Below are positions 17,230 through 27,592 of a stretch of DNA of 64,000 bases, one piece after another. Position 1 is the first letter of the stretch. Each line of letters opens with the position of its first letter. Origin of the DNA: Streptomyces sp. NBC_00569. Its GTDB lineage: Bacteria > Actinomycetota > Actinomycetes > Streptomycetales > Streptomycetaceae. A program made the translations under genes and the position numbers. The stretch is from the NCBI RefSeq assembly GCF_036345255.1, contig NZ_CP107783.1, positions 9,293,001-9,357,000 of the forward strand. Direction: 5' to 3'. Below the pieces are notes generated by a model. It searched no databases. It was not told the DNA's origin and worked only from the letters and a program-made list of their open reading frames with translations.

Positions 17230-17427
17230 ATGCCTGGCGGCCGGTACAGCGGGATCGACACCAGCGGGCCGCACACCGCGTGGATCTGGAACTACTGGCT
17301 GGGCGGCAGGGGCAACTAATCCGTCGACGAGGCGGCGGGTGGCCAGATCCGGCAACTCCACCCGGGCATCGTGGACTACGCCTTGGCCGACCGGGCGTTC
17401 CTCGGGCGAGCGGCCTACGCGTCTTGA
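17230..17427 (+). pseudogene. Remnant of a SAV2177-type SAM-dependent methyltransferase
   Basis: In one frame the 65 codons read like the N-terminus of this actinomycete family: GIDTSGPHTAWIWNYWLGGRGN, an in-frame TAA at 17317-17319, SVDEAAGGQIRQLHPGIVDYALADRAFLGRAAYAS, then TGA. In the family the stop position is a conserved Tyr (NYPVD), so TAC to TAA is a simple nonsense change. The remaining about 200 codons are missing, which makes this a clear dead fragment. Confidence 0.8.
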
Positions 17428-17447
17428 TCACGTAGGCAGTCGGTATG

Positions 17448-18413
17448 TCAGCGGCGGCCCGCGCGGGTCAGCGCTTCCTGCGTCTGAGCGGCCAGGGCGG
17501 GGACGAGGTCGGTGGCCGACGGGAGGTCGGTGATGAGGTCGACGGCTTCGCCGGCCCACACCGGGAGCGGGGGCACCGTGCCGCGTTCCACGTCGTCCTG
17601 GTAGTTCTGACGGGCCTGGGGGTCGGCGGCGAGTTCCGCCTCGCGGCCGCGCCAGTGGTCGAGATACGGGTGGCCGAGGGTGCGGGCGGGGTACTTCGCC
17701 GGCCATCGGGAGCCGCGGGCAATGTCCAGTACCGTGCTGCGCTCGGTGTCCCGGCCGCGTCCTTCGAGGATCGCTTTGGTGATCGAGGGGGCGACCAGGG
17801 CCTCCGTGGTGGCCTGGAAGCGGGTGCCGATGAGTGCTCCGGCGGCGCCCAGCACGAGTGCGGCCGCCACGCCGCGGCCGTCGGCGATCCCGCCGGCTGC
17901 CAGTACGGGCACCGGGTCCACAAGGTCCACGACCGCCGGCACGAACGGCAACGTGGAGCGCCCGTGCCGGGCTCCGTGCCCCCCGCTCTCGGTCCCCTGG
18001 GCCACGATCACGTCGGCGCCCAGGTCCACGGCCTGCTCGGCCTCCTCCAGATCCGTGACCTGAAGGATCAACAGCGCGCCCGCGCGGCGGACCCGCTCCG
18101 CGTACGGGCCCGGGTCGCCGAACGACAGCATCACGGCCCTCGGTCCGTACTCCAGCGCCCGCTCCACCGCGGCGGCGTCGATGCCCCAGGTCAGGAATCC
18201 GATGCCCCACGGACTGCCGGTGCCCGCGACGATCGGCACCTCGCGCGCCAGCCACTCCGGGTCCCCGAACGCGCCGCCCAGGAATCCGAACCCGCCGCCG
18301 CGTGAGACGGCTGCGGCCAGCGCGCCCCCGGCCGACCCACCCATGGGCGCCAGTGCGATCGGGTACCGCACGCCGAACATCTCCGTGAACGCCGTCGACA
18401 ACGTCATGGCCAC
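17448..18413 (-). CDS. Nitronate monooxygenase (2-nitropropane dioxygenase family)
   Basis: The protein has 321 residues and a TIM-barrel flavoprotein pattern: FGVRYPIALAPMGGSAGGALAAAVSRGGGFGFLGG at the N-terminus, VIVAQGTESGGHGARHG in the middle and VLAAGGIADGRGVAAALVLGAAGALIGTRF as FMN phosphate-binding segment. The catalytic His is probably in GGHGARH. It oxidises alkyl nitronates such as 3-nitropropionate, a detoxification role. It stands alone, between a dead methyltransferase and a divergent MFS gene. Confidence 0.9.
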   Translation of the reverse strand: MAMTLSTAFTEMFGVRYPIALAPMGGSAGGALAAAVSRGGGFGFLGGAFGDPEWLAREVPIVAGTGSPWGIGFLTWGIDAAAVERALEYGPRAVMLSFGDPGPYAERVRRAGALLILQVTDLEEAEQAVDLGADVIVAQGTESGGHGARHGRSTLPFVPAVVDLVDPVPVLAAGGIADGRGVAAALVLGAAGALIGTRFQATTEALVAPSITKAILEGRGRDTERSTVLDIARGSRWPAKYPARTLGHPYLDHWRGREAELAADPQARQNYQDDVERGTVPPLPVWAGEAVDLITDLPSATDLVPALAAQTQEALTRAGRR

Positions 18414-18568
18414 ATCATCGCGGCCCGCCGATCCCCTTTCGAGCCTCAGGCCCGCGCGATTCCCGGTTCGTCGCCGGGAGATCCACGCTGCCCGAGTGTC
18501 CGCACAACGACTGGTTGTGTTCTCATGGCGGGTCGGTTGTTTGATCTCGTCGTCTGCTCCTCGCTTTG

Positions 18569-19867
18569 ATGTCGGCGGTCGGCATGTGGTTGTCGGGGGC
18601 GGCGAGAGGTGCGGTGGGCGTGAAGGGCAGGCGGGCGCTGGGGCGGCGGTTCGGGTGGTTGTGGGCGGCGTTCGCGGTCAGTTCGTACGGCACGGGGTTC
18701 GGGTTCGGTGCGTTCCCCTTGATCGCGATCCTCGTGCTGCACTCCGGGCCGACGCAGGTGGCGGCGCTGGCCGCCGCGGGGCGGGCCGTGGGGGCCGTGG
18801 TCGCGGTGCCGCTCGGGCCGTGGATGGAGTTCCGGCGTAAGCGGCCCGTCATGATCGCGATGGACCTGATCCGGTTCGCGGCGCTGATGACCGTCCCCGT
18901 CGCGTTCGCGTTCGGCGGGCTCAGCTTCGCCCAGCTCCTCGTCGTCTCCGTCGTCGTCGCCGCGGCCGACATCGCCTTCAAGGCCGCAAGCGGCGCGTAT
19001 CTGAAGTCGCTCGTGCCACCGGAGGACCTGCTCGTCGCGAACGGCCGGTTCGAGTCCACGACATGGACCTCGATCGTGGTCGGGCCACCGCTCGGCGGGG
19101 CCGCGATCGGGATGTTCGGCCCCGTGACGACGGTGATCGCCGACGCGGTCAGCTACCTGCTCTCGGCGCTCGGCATCCGCGCCATCGGAGGGACGGAAGC
19201 GCGTTCCGCGCGGGCCGCCGCTCCACGGCTGCGCGCGGGCGATCTGCTCGAAGGGTGGCGCTACATCATCGGCCACCGCACCCTGCGCCCGCTGTTCCTC
19301 AACTCGATCGTCGTCAACGGCCTCATCATGGCCTCCGAGCCGCTGATCGCCGTGCTCATGCTGAGCCGGCTCGGCTTCGCACCCTGGCAGTACGGTCTCG
19401 CGTTCGCGGCCCCCTGCATCGGTGGACTCATCGGCTCACGGATGGCGCACCCGCTGGTGGCACGGTTCGGCCAGCGCAAGGTGATGCTCACCGTCGGAGC
19501 CCTGCGTGCGTGCTGGCCCATCGGGCTGGCATTCGTCCAGCCCGGAGTTCCCGGGATCGTGCTCGTCATCGCCGTCCAGCTCGGCCTGGTGACCTGCTGC
19601 GGCCTGTTCAACCCCGTGCTCGCCACCTACCGGCTCGAACACAGCGACCCCGAGCGGGTGGCCCGCACACTGTCCGCGTGGTCGGTCAGCAGCAGCCTGT
19701 CCATCGCCGCGCTGACGGCTGTGTGGGGTGTGATCGCCGCCGTCACCGGCCCCCGCACCGCGATCGCGATCGCCGGGGTCGTCCTCCTGGCCACCCCGCT
19801 GCTGCTCCCGCGCCGCGAGAAGGAGCCCCGGAACGCGCGGGAGCAGGCCGCCGCCGGCATCACCTGA
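18569..19867 (+). CDS. MFS transporter (12-TM)
   Basis: The ATG at 18569 gives 432 residues; a TTG at 18566 and an ATG at 18584 are alternatives, and no strong ribosome site decides between them. About twelve hydrophobic segments are visible, with EFRRKRPVMIAMDLIRFAAL as the loop 2-3 motif and RFGQRKVMLTVGALR at the start of the second half. It resembles MFS_3/enterobactin-exporter-like proteins. It overlaps the convergent LysR gene by 8 bases at the 3' ends. The substrate is unknown. Confidence 0.88.
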   Translation: MSAVGMWLSGAARGAVGVKGRRALGRRFGWLWAAFAVSSYGTGFGFGAFPLIAILVLHSGPTQVAALAAAGRAVGAVVAVPLGPWMEFRRKRPVMIAMDLIRFAALMTVPVAFAFGGLSFAQLLVVSVVVAAADIAFKAASGAYLKSLVPPEDLLVANGRFESTTWTSIVVGPPLGGAAIGMFGPVTTVIADAVSYLLSALGIRAIGGTEARSARAAAPRLRAGDLLEGWRYIIGHRTLRPLFLNSIVVNGLIMASEPLIAVLMLSRLGFAPWQYGLAFAAPCIGGLIGSRMAHPLVARFGQRKVMLTVGALRACWPIGLAFVQPGVPGIVLVIAVQLGLVTCCGLFNPVLATYRLEHSDPERVARTLSAWSVSSSLSIAALTAVWGVIAAVTGPRTAIAIAGVVLLATPLLLPRREKEPRNAREQAAAGIT

Positions 19868-20774
19868 CCGGCTCGTCCGCGACGTCCTCGGTGTTCAGCA
19901 CGGTCGCACGGAAGGATGTGACGACCGGGCGCAGATCGATCTGGTGCCAGGCGGCCCAGAGGCGTACGGACCTTTGGAACCACGGCAGTTCACGGACCGT
20001 GACCCCCGGGGTGTCGCCCCGCAGCATGCTCTCCTGGACCAGCGCCATGCCGAGGCCGGATGCGGCCAGACCGAGCGCGGTCAGGGGTTCGGGGGCTTCG
20101 AGCCGGATGTCGGGCGTGAACCCGGCCGCCGTGCAGGCGGCCACGAAGTCGTCACGCCAGGACGGCTGTTGGCTGTTCTCGATGGCGATCCACGGCTGAT
20201 CGTCGAGGTCTTCGGGCAGGATCCCAGGCTTCCCGGCAAGCGGGTGGCTGCTCGGCATGGCCAGGAGCAGAGGGTCTTCCAGGAGGAGGGCGCTGCGCAG
20301 GTCGGGGTCCGCCTCGGGGGGCGCCTCCGGCACGAGGGCGATGTCCAGGCTGCGCTGGCGCAGGCCCTCGAACTGCTGGGCCGCGGTCAGGTCGTAGAGG
20401 GCGACGTGGATGCCGGGCCGCTCGTCGTGCAGCGCGCGCAGGGCCTGCGGCAGGATCCCGGTGTGCATGGCGTCGCCGACGTATCCCACGCACAGGCCGC
20501 CCTCCTCACCGCGGCCGAGACGGCGGCCGAGGTTCTCGAGCCGGTCCGCATGCCGCAGCAGGGCCGTGGCCTCGGTGAGGAAGACGCGGCCGTCGGAGGT
20601 GAGGCGCAGGCGCTGCTGGCTGCGCTCGAACAGGGTCAGGCCCAGGTTCTTCTCCAGCTGGGCGATCTGCCGGCTCAGCGGCGACTGGGAGATGTGCAGG
20701 CGATCGGCGGCCCGGCCGACGTGCTCCTCCTCGGCCACGGCCACGAAATAGCGAAGTTGTCGCAGGTCAAGCAT
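19860..20774 (-). CDS. LysR family transcriptional regulator
   Basis: From ATG 20774 (MLDLRQLRYFVAVAEEEHVGRAADRLHISQSPLSRQI) the protein has 304 residues, the usual family length. The HTH is at residues about 17-37 and the rest is a periplasmic-binding-like effector domain (GGLCVGYVGDAMHTGILPQAL, LDIALVPEAPPE). It is divergent from an aldo/keto reductase gene, with an 8-base inverted repeat between them, the standard LysR arrangement with its target. Confidence 0.92.
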   Translation of the reverse strand: MLDLRQLRYFVAVAEEEHVGRAADRLHISQSPLSRQIAQLEKNLGLTLFERSQQRLRLTSDGRVFLTEATALLRHADRLENLGRRLGRGEEGGLCVGYVGDAMHTGILPQALRALHDERPGIHVALYDLTAAQQFEGLRQRSLDIALVPEAPPEADPDLRSALLLEDPLLLAMPSSHPLAGKPGILPEDLDDQPWIAIENSQQPSWRDDFVAACTAAGFTPDIRLEAPEPLTALGLAASGLGMALVQESMLRGDTPGVTVRELPWFQRSVRLWAAWHQIDLRPVVTSFRATVLNTEDVADEPVR

Positions 20775-20798
20775 GTAAGACCTCAAGGGACTCAAGTG

Positions 20799-20819
20799 TG
20801 TCCAAGCGAGTCTTGGACA
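20799..20819. promoter_or_regulatory. LysR-type inverted repeat
   Basis: TGTCCAAG (20799-20806) and CTTGGACA (20812-20819) are perfect arms around CGAGT, in the gap between the LysR gene and the aldo/keto reductase. Its size and position fit a LysR recognition site controlling both genes. Confidence 0.65.
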
Positions 20820-20918
20820 GTCTGACCCCTCGATCCTAACCTCGACAGAGCAAGAGCCGCGGAGCAGGAGAAATCATCCTGAGCTTCGCATCACGTGACA
20901 GACAGAGAGATTCCACTC

Positions 20919-21929
20919 ATGGGTATCAAGTCCCTCCTGCCGGGACCCCTCGGCTTCGGTACCGCCCCCCTCGGCAACATGTTCCGCAGCATCCCCGACG
21001 AGGAGGCCACCGCCACCGTCGAGGCCGCCTGGAACCAGGGCATCCGCTACTTCGACACCGCGCCCTTCTACGGTGCGGGCCTGTCCGAGCTGCGCCTCGG
21101 CGAAGTGCTGGCCGACCGGCCGCGTGACGAGTACGTGCTCAGCACCAAGGTCGGCCGCGTCATCCTGGACGAACTGGAGGACCCCGCTGACCGCGACCTC
21201 GGTGAGAAGGGCGGTCTCTTCGAGCACGGCCGCGCGAACAAGATGGTCGACCTCTACACCGCGGACGCCACCCTGCGCTCCATCGAGGACAGCCTCGAGC
21301 GCCTGCGGACGGACCGGCTCGACATCGTCTGGGTGCACGACGTCGCCCAGGACTTCCACGGCGACGACTGGCTCGCGGTCTACGAGACGGCGCGCACCGG
21401 CGCCTTCCGCGTCCTGCAGAACCTCCGCGACGAGGGCGTCATCAAGGCCTGGGGTCTCGGCGTCAACCGGGTGGAGCCGATCGAGCTGACTCTCGACCTG
21501 GACGAGCCCAAGCCCGACGCGTTCCTCCTGGCCGGCCGCTACACCCTGCTCGACCACAACCGGTCCCTGCAGCGCCTGCTGCCCGCCGCCACCGCGCAGG
21601 ACATCGACATGGTCGTCGGCGGCCCCTACAGCTCCGGCATCCTCGCCGGCGGCCGGCACTTCGAGTACCAGAAGGCCCCGGCGGACATCATCGCCAAGGT
21701 CGAGAGGATCAAGGCGCTCGCGGCCGGGCACGGTGTCAGCATCAAGGCCGCCGCCCTGCAGTTCGCCCTGGCGCACCCGGCCACGGCCGCCGTCGTGCCC
21801 GGCGCCACCCGGCCCAGCCGCATCGCCGAGGACGTCGCCGCTCTCAAGGAGACCGTCCCGGCCGCCTTCTGGACCGCGCTCCGCGACGAACGGCTCATCG
21901 CCGCCGACGCCCCCACTCCCACAGCCTGA
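20919..21929 (+). CDS. Aldo/keto reductase
   Basis: The protein has 336 residues from ATG 20919, chosen because AGAGAG precedes it; a GTG at 20895 would add eight residues. The tetrad is visible as D and Y in RYFDTAPFYGAGLSELRLG, K in LSTKVGR and H in IVWVHDV. The C-terminal NADP site shows PGATRPSRIAEDVAAL. It resembles D-threo-aldose (L-fucose type) 1-dehydrogenases of this superfamily, so a sugar or pyridoxal substrate is possible. It is controlled by the divergent LysR protein and followed by an SRPBCC gene. Confidence 0.88.
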   Translation: MGIKSLLPGPLGFGTAPLGNMFRSIPDEEATATVEAAWNQGIRYFDTAPFYGAGLSELRLGEVLADRPRDEYVLSTKVGRVILDELEDPADRDLGEKGGLFEHGRANKMVDLYTADATLRSIEDSLERLRTDRLDIVWVHDVAQDFHGDDWLAVYETARTGAFRVLQNLRDEGVIKAWGLGVNRVEPIELTLDLDEPKPDAFLLAGRYTLLDHNRSLQRLLPAATAQDIDMVVGGPYSSGILAGGRHFEYQKAPADIIAKVERIKALAAGHGVSIKAAALQFALAHPATAAVVPGATRPSRIAEDVAALKETVPAAFWTALRDERLIAADAPTPTA

Positions 21930-21963
21930 CCACCGGCTTCACAGCACGCGAAAGGAACAGCAC

Positions 21964-22386
21964 ATGGCCACCACCGCCACCGCCACCATCGACCTCCCCC
22001 GCTCCGCCGACGACGTCTGGCAGCTCATCGGCGGTTTCGACTCCCTGCCCGACTGGCTCCCGTACATCCCCGAGAGCGAGCTGAGCGAGGGCGGCCGCGT
22101 ACGCCGCCTGACCAATCAGGACGGCGGCGTCATCGTCGAACGCCTCAAGGCCTTCGACCACGACGAGCGCACCTACTCCTACGCCATCGAGCAGGCGCCG
22201 TTCCCCGTCACCGGCTACCTCTCCACGCTGACGGTGCGCGACATACCCGGCGCGCCCGGAACGTCGAGGGTGGAATGGACGGGCTCGTTCACACCCGTCG
22301 GCGTCAGCGAGGCCCATGTCGAGCAGCTCTTCCACGGCATCTACGCGGACGGCCTCGCGGCACTGCGCAAGACCCTCAACTCCTGA
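21964..22386 (+). CDS. SRPBCC family protein (START-like fold)
   Basis: The protein has 140 residues. The family opening is clear (ATATIDLPRSADDVWQLIGGFDSLPDWLPYI), with the later helix VEQLFHGIYADGLAALRKTL lining a hydrophobic pocket. Members act as polyketide cyclases, dehydratases or lipid-binding proteins. The gene lies 34 bases after the aldo/keto reductase and is probably co-transcribed. A hairpin follows directly after the stop. Confidence 0.85.
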   Translation: MATTATATIDLPRSADDVWQLIGGFDSLPDWLPYIPESELSEGGRVRRLTNQDGGVIVERLKAFDHDERTYSYAIEQAPFPVTGYLSTLTVRDIPGAPGTSRVEWTGSFTPVGVSEAHVEQLFHGIYADGLAALRKTLNS

Positions 22387-22411
22387 GACCGGCCCCGGTG
22401 TTGGGCCGGTC
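22387..22411 (+). terminator. Hairpin after the AKR-SRPBCC unit
   Basis: GACCGGCCC (22387-22395) and GGGCCGGTC (22403-22411) form a perfect 9-base GC-rich stem with a 7-base loop. It begins at the base after the SRPBCC stop codon and is a convincing intrinsic terminator without a U-run. Confidence 0.75.
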
Positions 22412-22544
22412 ACGTGCTGCGTCGGCCGCTGTCCCCCGACGCTCGGCCCGGAAGTCCTGGGCAGTCCCGTCAGATGCCGATGACTTTCCGGGGTGGGACC
22501 GGTCATGAAGGGTGGACCAGCCCCCGTTCGGAAGGAGGCGCGGC

Positions 22545-23108
22545 ATGCGCACTCTGGCGATCACCCAGAACATCACCGTCGACGGCTGCGTCGAGATGCT
22601 CACCGATTGGTTCGAACCGCAGGCCCAGGGCAACGCGGACATGGCCGATGTACTGGAGGAGGGCCGTCGCCAGGACAGCCGGTCGGACGCACTGCTCCTG
22701 GGCCGACGCACCTTCGAGGACTTCCGCGGCTACTGGCCCGGGCTGACCGACGACACCACAGGCATCTCCGACTACCTCGACCAGGTGCGGAAGTACGTGG
22801 TGTCCAGCACCATCGAGGACCCGCAGTGGGAGAACTCGACCGTGCTGTCCGGCGACGCGGTCAAGGAGGTGGCCGCGCTGAAGGCTCTGGAGGGCGGCAA
22901 AGACATCGTGCTCACGGGCAGCATCACCTTGGCCCACACGCTGATCGAGGCGGGCCTCGTCGACGAGTACCGCCTCTTCGTGTACCCGGTCGCCCAGGGC
23001 CGTGGCAGGCGACTCTTCCCCGATGGTCACGAAGTCCCGCGGTTGCGCCTCGTGGACGCGAAGTCGTTCGAGAGCGGTATCGTGCTGCTGCGCTATGTCC
23101 CGGCCTGA
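22545..23108 (+). CDS. Dihydrofolate reductase/RibD C-terminal family protein
   Basis: ATG 22545, with GAAGGAGG 7 bases upstream, gives 187 residues. The RibD_C-type fold is visible in MRTLAITQNITVDGCVEM, LLLGRRTFEDFRGYWPG, KYVVSSTIEDPQWENS, DIVLTGSITLAHTLIEAGLVDEYRLFVYPVAQGRGRRLF. These single-domain proteins reduce pteridine- or deaminated-flavin-like substrates, but most are uncharacterised. The gene is monocistronic and converges on the PP2C gene. Confidence 0.87.
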   Translation: MRTLAITQNITVDGCVEMLTDWFEPQAQGNADMADVLEEGRRQDSRSDALLLGRRTFEDFRGYWPGLTDDTTGISDYLDQVRKYVVSSTIEDPQWENSTVLSGDAVKEVAALKALEGGKDIVLTGSITLAHTLIEAGLVDEYRLFVYPVAQGRGRRLFPDGHEVPRLRLVDAKSFESGIVLLRYVPA

Positions 23109-23164
23109 GGGCGGGGGAAGGCCCACTGGCGCGGAGGCGGGGCGGCCGGTCGGTCGTTGTCGGG

Positions 23165-23953
23165 TCAGCCGGTGACGGTGACCAGCGCGATCGTGACGTT
23201 GTCGGGACCCCCTGCGGCCATGGCCGCCTTCCACAGCTCGAAGACGGCCCGGCCCCCGTCGTGCGCCCGAAGGATGCCGTCGATCTCGTCGTCGAGCACG
23301 GGGTCGGTCAGGCCGTCGCTGCACACCAGCATGCGTGTACCCGGGGTGAGCGGTGACGTGCTGACGTGCGGCTTGATCGCGCTGAACGTCGGTGCGCCAC
23401 CGAGCGCCTGCGTGACGATCGACGTGGTGCGTTGGCCCTGCGCGAGGGCCGGGCTGTCGTCCACGCTGAGCTGGTGGAGCGTGTCGTCCGTGGCGGCCCG
23501 GGCGCCGGCGGGGTCGTCGGTGCCGTCACCGGCCGGGCCCACTTCGATCACCCTGCTGTCACCGACGTTGAACACGAGCAGTTCCTGTTCGAGGATCACG
23601 ACACCCGCGACGGTCGTCCCCATCGTCGACAGCTCCGGGGCGCGGTCGGCCGCCGCGTACACGGCGTGATTGCACATCCCCAACGCGTCACGCACCGCTT
23701 CCTCGCCGTCCAGCGCGGGCCCGAACAGGGCGAGCCGGCGGACGACGAGGCTGCTGGCCACCTCGCCGGCCGGCTGCCCGCCGATGCCGTCCGCGACAGC
23801 GACCACGAGTGGACGGCCGAGCGGGAACGCCATCGTCTGCGGATTCTCGGTCACCGTTCCGCACAGCGTCCACGGGCCGACGACCAGGCTGTCCTCGTTG
23901 TGCTCGCGCCTGAGCCCGGGGTGGCTCAGCGCCGTGACCGATATGTACGGCAT
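23165..23953 (-). CDS. PP2C-family serine/threonine protein phosphatase
   Basis: The protein has 262 residues. The metal-binding motifs of bacterial PP2C (PPM) enzymes are in order: LRREHNEDSLVV (Asp), VVAVADGIGGQPAGE, ELLVFNVGDSRV, LVCSDGLTDPV and GGPDNVTIALV. There is no transmembrane or sensor segment, so it acts in the cytoplasm, probably against Hanks-type kinases. No kinase gene is adjacent. Confidence 0.93.
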   Translation of the reverse strand: MPYISVTALSHPGLRREHNEDSLVVGPWTLCGTVTENPQTMAFPLGRPLVVAVADGIGGQPAGEVASSLVVRRLALFGPALDGEEAVRDALGMCNHAVYAAADRAPELSTMGTTVAGVVILEQELLVFNVGDSRVIEVGPAGDGTDDPAGARAATDDTLHQLSVDDSPALAQGQRTTSIVTQALGGAPTFSAIKPHVSTSPLTPGTRMLVCSDGLTDPVLDDEIDGILRAHDGGRAVFELWKAAMAAGGPDNVTIALVTVTG

Positions 23954-24122
23954 AGCCGGTGCCGCCTCTCCGCGAAGGAGCGCATCATCCGCACCACCAT
24001 TGTCGCGCCGGAGAGCGGCTCGCGTCCCGAGTTGCGCGGTGCCGCGAACGGGGTTAGCCCGGAGGTAAGGGCAGACGCAGGCCTGCCGTCACCTGCGAGG
24101 GGCTCCGAGAGGGGCGAGCGCT

Positions 24123-25490
24123 GTGCGGTTCACGGATCGTACTGATGCCGGGCGGCTACTTGCCGCAGCGGTGCAACATCTGCGTGATGAGGGGCCGGTG
24201 GTCCTCGGGCTGCCCCGTGGCGGGGTTCCGGTCGCCTTCGAGGTGGCGCGTGCGCTGGGCGCCCCGCTCGATGTGATCGTGGTCCGCAAACTCGGCGTCC
24301 CGTACCAGCCGGAACTGGCCTTCGGTGCGATCGGCGAGGGCGGCGTACGGGTCCTCAACGACGATGTCGTGCGCCACTGCGGGATCGACCCCGACCGCAT
24401 AGCGGCCGTCGAGCGCGCGGAGCGACAGGAGCTGGAGCGGCGGGCACGACGCTACCGCGGCGGTCGGCCGGCGCCGGCCGGCGAGGACGGATCGGTGGTG
24501 AGGGGTGAGGCTCCCACGGTGATCGGTGAGGCCCGTACGGTGATCGTGGTGGACGACGGGATCGCGACCGGCGCCACGGCGGCGGCCGCATGCCAGGTCG
24601 TCCGGGCGCAGGGCGCCGCCCGCGTGGTCCTCGCCGTGCCGGTGGCACCGCCCGACGCGGTGCGCCGACTGAGCGCGGTGGCCGACGACGTGGTGTGCCT
24701 CTCCGTACCGCCCCTGTTCGGTTCTGTCGGCGAGTGGTACCGCGACTTCTCGCAGACCACCGACGAGGAAGTGGCCGCTTGTCTGGCGCGGGCCGTGGCG
24801 GATCCCGCACGCGTCCGGCCCGCACCGGTCACGACCGACGTCGAGGTGGACGCCGCCGGAGTCCGGCTCGCCGGAGACCTCGCGCGGCCGGAAGGGGCCG
24901 CGGGCCTGGTGATGTTCGCCCACGGCTCCGGCAGCAGCCGGCACAGTCCGCGTAATCGGGCGGTGGCGGAGGTGTTGCAGGAAGCGGGCCTCGGCACGCT
25001 GCTGTTCGACCTGCTCACGCCCGCCGAGGAAGCCGACAGGGGCAACGTCTTCGACATCGGCACGCTCGCCGGCAGGCTGGCGGGAGCCACCCGCTGGCTG
25101 CGCGAGCGCGAGTCGGCGCCGATCGGATACTTCGGTGCCAGTACCGGGGCCGCGGCGGCGCTCCGGGCGGCCGCCGACGACCCGGACATCGGCGCCGTGG
25201 TGTCCCGCGGCGGACGGCCCGACCTCGCCGGGCCGCGCCTCGACGACGTACGAGCGCCGACCCTGCTCATCGTCGGCGGGGCCGACGCGACGGTGCTCGG
25301 CCTCAACCGTGCCGCCCAGGCCCAACTCCGTTGCGAGAACAGGCTGGAGATCGTGCCAGGAGCCACGCATCTCTTCGAGGAACCCGGAACGCTCGACCGG
25401 GTCGCCGACCTCGCGAGGCAGTGGTTCACCACGCACCTGACGGCAGGCAGCGCCCCTCCGGCGTCGGCGCGCGGGGCGCCACATCGCTGA
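24123..25490 (+). CDS. Phosphoribosyltransferase - dienelactone hydrolase-like fusion
   Basis: GTG 24123, with GAGAGGGG upstream, gives 455 residues. Residues 1-215 form a type I PRTase fold with the PRPP loop TVIVVDDGIATGATAAAA (about residues 139-156). Residues 240-440 form an alpha/beta hydrolase: oxyanion region MFAHGSGSSRHSPRN, nucleophile elbow YFGASTGAAAAL, then LLIVGGADATV and GATHLFEEPGTL for Asp and His. This fusion is known in actinomycetes and proteobacteria but its biochemical role is not. The PRTase half usually lacks a defined base acceptor. The neighbours (PP2C, TerD) suggest a stress context. Confidence 0.88.
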   Translation: MRFTDRTDAGRLLAAAVQHLRDEGPVVLGLPRGGVPVAFEVARALGAPLDVIVVRKLGVPYQPELAFGAIGEGGVRVLNDDVVRHCGIDPDRIAAVERAERQELERRARRYRGGRPAPAGEDGSVVRGEAPTVIGEARTVIVVDDGIATGATAAAACQVVRAQGAARVVLAVPVAPPDAVRRLSAVADDVVCLSVPPLFGSVGEWYRDFSQTTDEEVAACLARAVADPARVRPAPVTTDVEVDAAGVRLAGDLARPEGAAGLVMFAHGSGSSRHSPRNRAVAEVLQEAGLGTLLFDLLTPAEEADRGNVFDIGTLAGRLAGATRWLRERESAPIGYFGASTGAAAALRAAADDPDIGAVVSRGGRPDLAGPRLDDVRAPTLLIVGGADATVLGLNRAAQAQLRCENRLEIVPGATHLFEEPGTLDRVADLARQWFTTHLTAGSAPPASARGAPHR

Positions 25491-25565
25491 GCGGTTCCTC
25501 ACCGGGACCTGACAAGCGGTCTCTCCCCGGCGCAGGCGGTCCCCCACCGGGACCTGAGAAGCGGA

Positions 25566-25592
25566 GCCGGGCCCGTACACGACGAGCCCGGC
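25566..25592. terminator. Hairpin between convergent fusion and TerD genes
   Basis: GCCGGGC (25566-25572) and GCCCGGC (25586-25592) form a 7-base perfect stem with a 13-base loop, 18 bases from the TerD stop on the other strand. It is a likely bidirectional terminator. The 75 bases before it hold two imperfect copies of CACCGGGACCTGA with no clear role. Confidence 0.6.
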
Positions 25593-25610
25593 CTTCCCAC
25601 CTGTCGATCC

Positions 25611-26198
25611 CTACCGGTTGCTCACGGCGAAACGCATCAGCGCCCGCTCGTCACCTTGCTTGATCTTCCCGGTCTCGTTCAGGACCTCGAGCTTCCAACT
25701 GCCGTCGACCCGGATCGCCTTGGCGACACGGCAGCCGTTGTCGTTGGTGAGCAGGCTCGGCCAGATGTCGGCGACCTGCTGAGAGGTGCCACCGGTCGCG
25801 TCGTACACCTTGAAGCTGATGTTCCGCGCCTTCTGGAAGGAGCTGGACTTCTTGTACGCGGCGGCCACGAACACGATCGACGTGATGTTCGTGGGGATGC
25901 GGCCGAACTCGACGGTCACGGTCTCGTCGTCCCCGTCACCGCGCCCCGTCTGGTTGTCGCCGCTGTGCACCAAGGAGCCGTTGCCCAGCGGGTCCAGGGA
26001 GTCGAGGCCTGCCAGCCGTACCGGGTCGGCGCCCTGCAGCGCGATGGCGATGAGGTCGAGGTCCGTGCCGACGTTCCGGCGGAGCTTGCCCATCAGCCCG
26101 CCGCTGCTGCCGGCGGTGGGGTCCCAGGACACTCCGATCGACAGGTGGGTCACACCGTCGAGGTCGGCCGGTCCGTCTTCCTTGGTGAGCGTGATCAT
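25611..26198 (-). CDS. TerD family protein
   Basis: ATG 26198 gives 195 residues, the usual family length (about 191). The TerD pattern is clear: GVSWDPTAG near the start, DLDLIAIALQG, then LVHSGDNQTGRGDGDDETVTVEF with acidic calcium-binding residues and VAAAYKKSSSFQKARNISFKVYD. TerD proteins bind calcium and belong to tellurite and general stress responses. Streptomyces carry many copies that affect development. The gene stands alone here, with no terZABC or ATP-grasp partner. Confidence 0.94.
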   Translation of the reverse strand: MITLTKEDGPADLDGVTHLSIGVSWDPTAGSSGGLMGKLRRNVGTDLDLIAIALQGADPVRLAGLDSLDPLGNGSLVHSGDNQTGRGDGDDETVTVEFGRIPTNITSIVFVAAAYKKSSSFQKARNISFKVYDATGGTSQQVADIWPSLLTNDNGCRVAKAIRVDGSWKLEVLNETGKIKQGDERALMRFAVSNR

Positions 26199-26371
26199 GT
26201 GAATTCCTCGTGATGGTGGAGTGCAATGCATGAAGTCTGCCGATATCACTCGTCGCTCGATACACCAGGTCCGAAATTGGCGACGGTAAGGGCACTTCGA
26301 CAGACGCGGCCCCCGCCCGACCGGGCAGGGGCCACATCGCCATTCCGGCTCCGGTGGGCCGGATCCACGTG

Positions 26372-27586
<1,215 letters not shown>

Positions 27587-27592
27587 TGCGGG

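Noticed and set aside
25611..26198. Tellurite resistance operon
   Set aside because: Only a single TerD paralogue is present; no other ter genes flank it.
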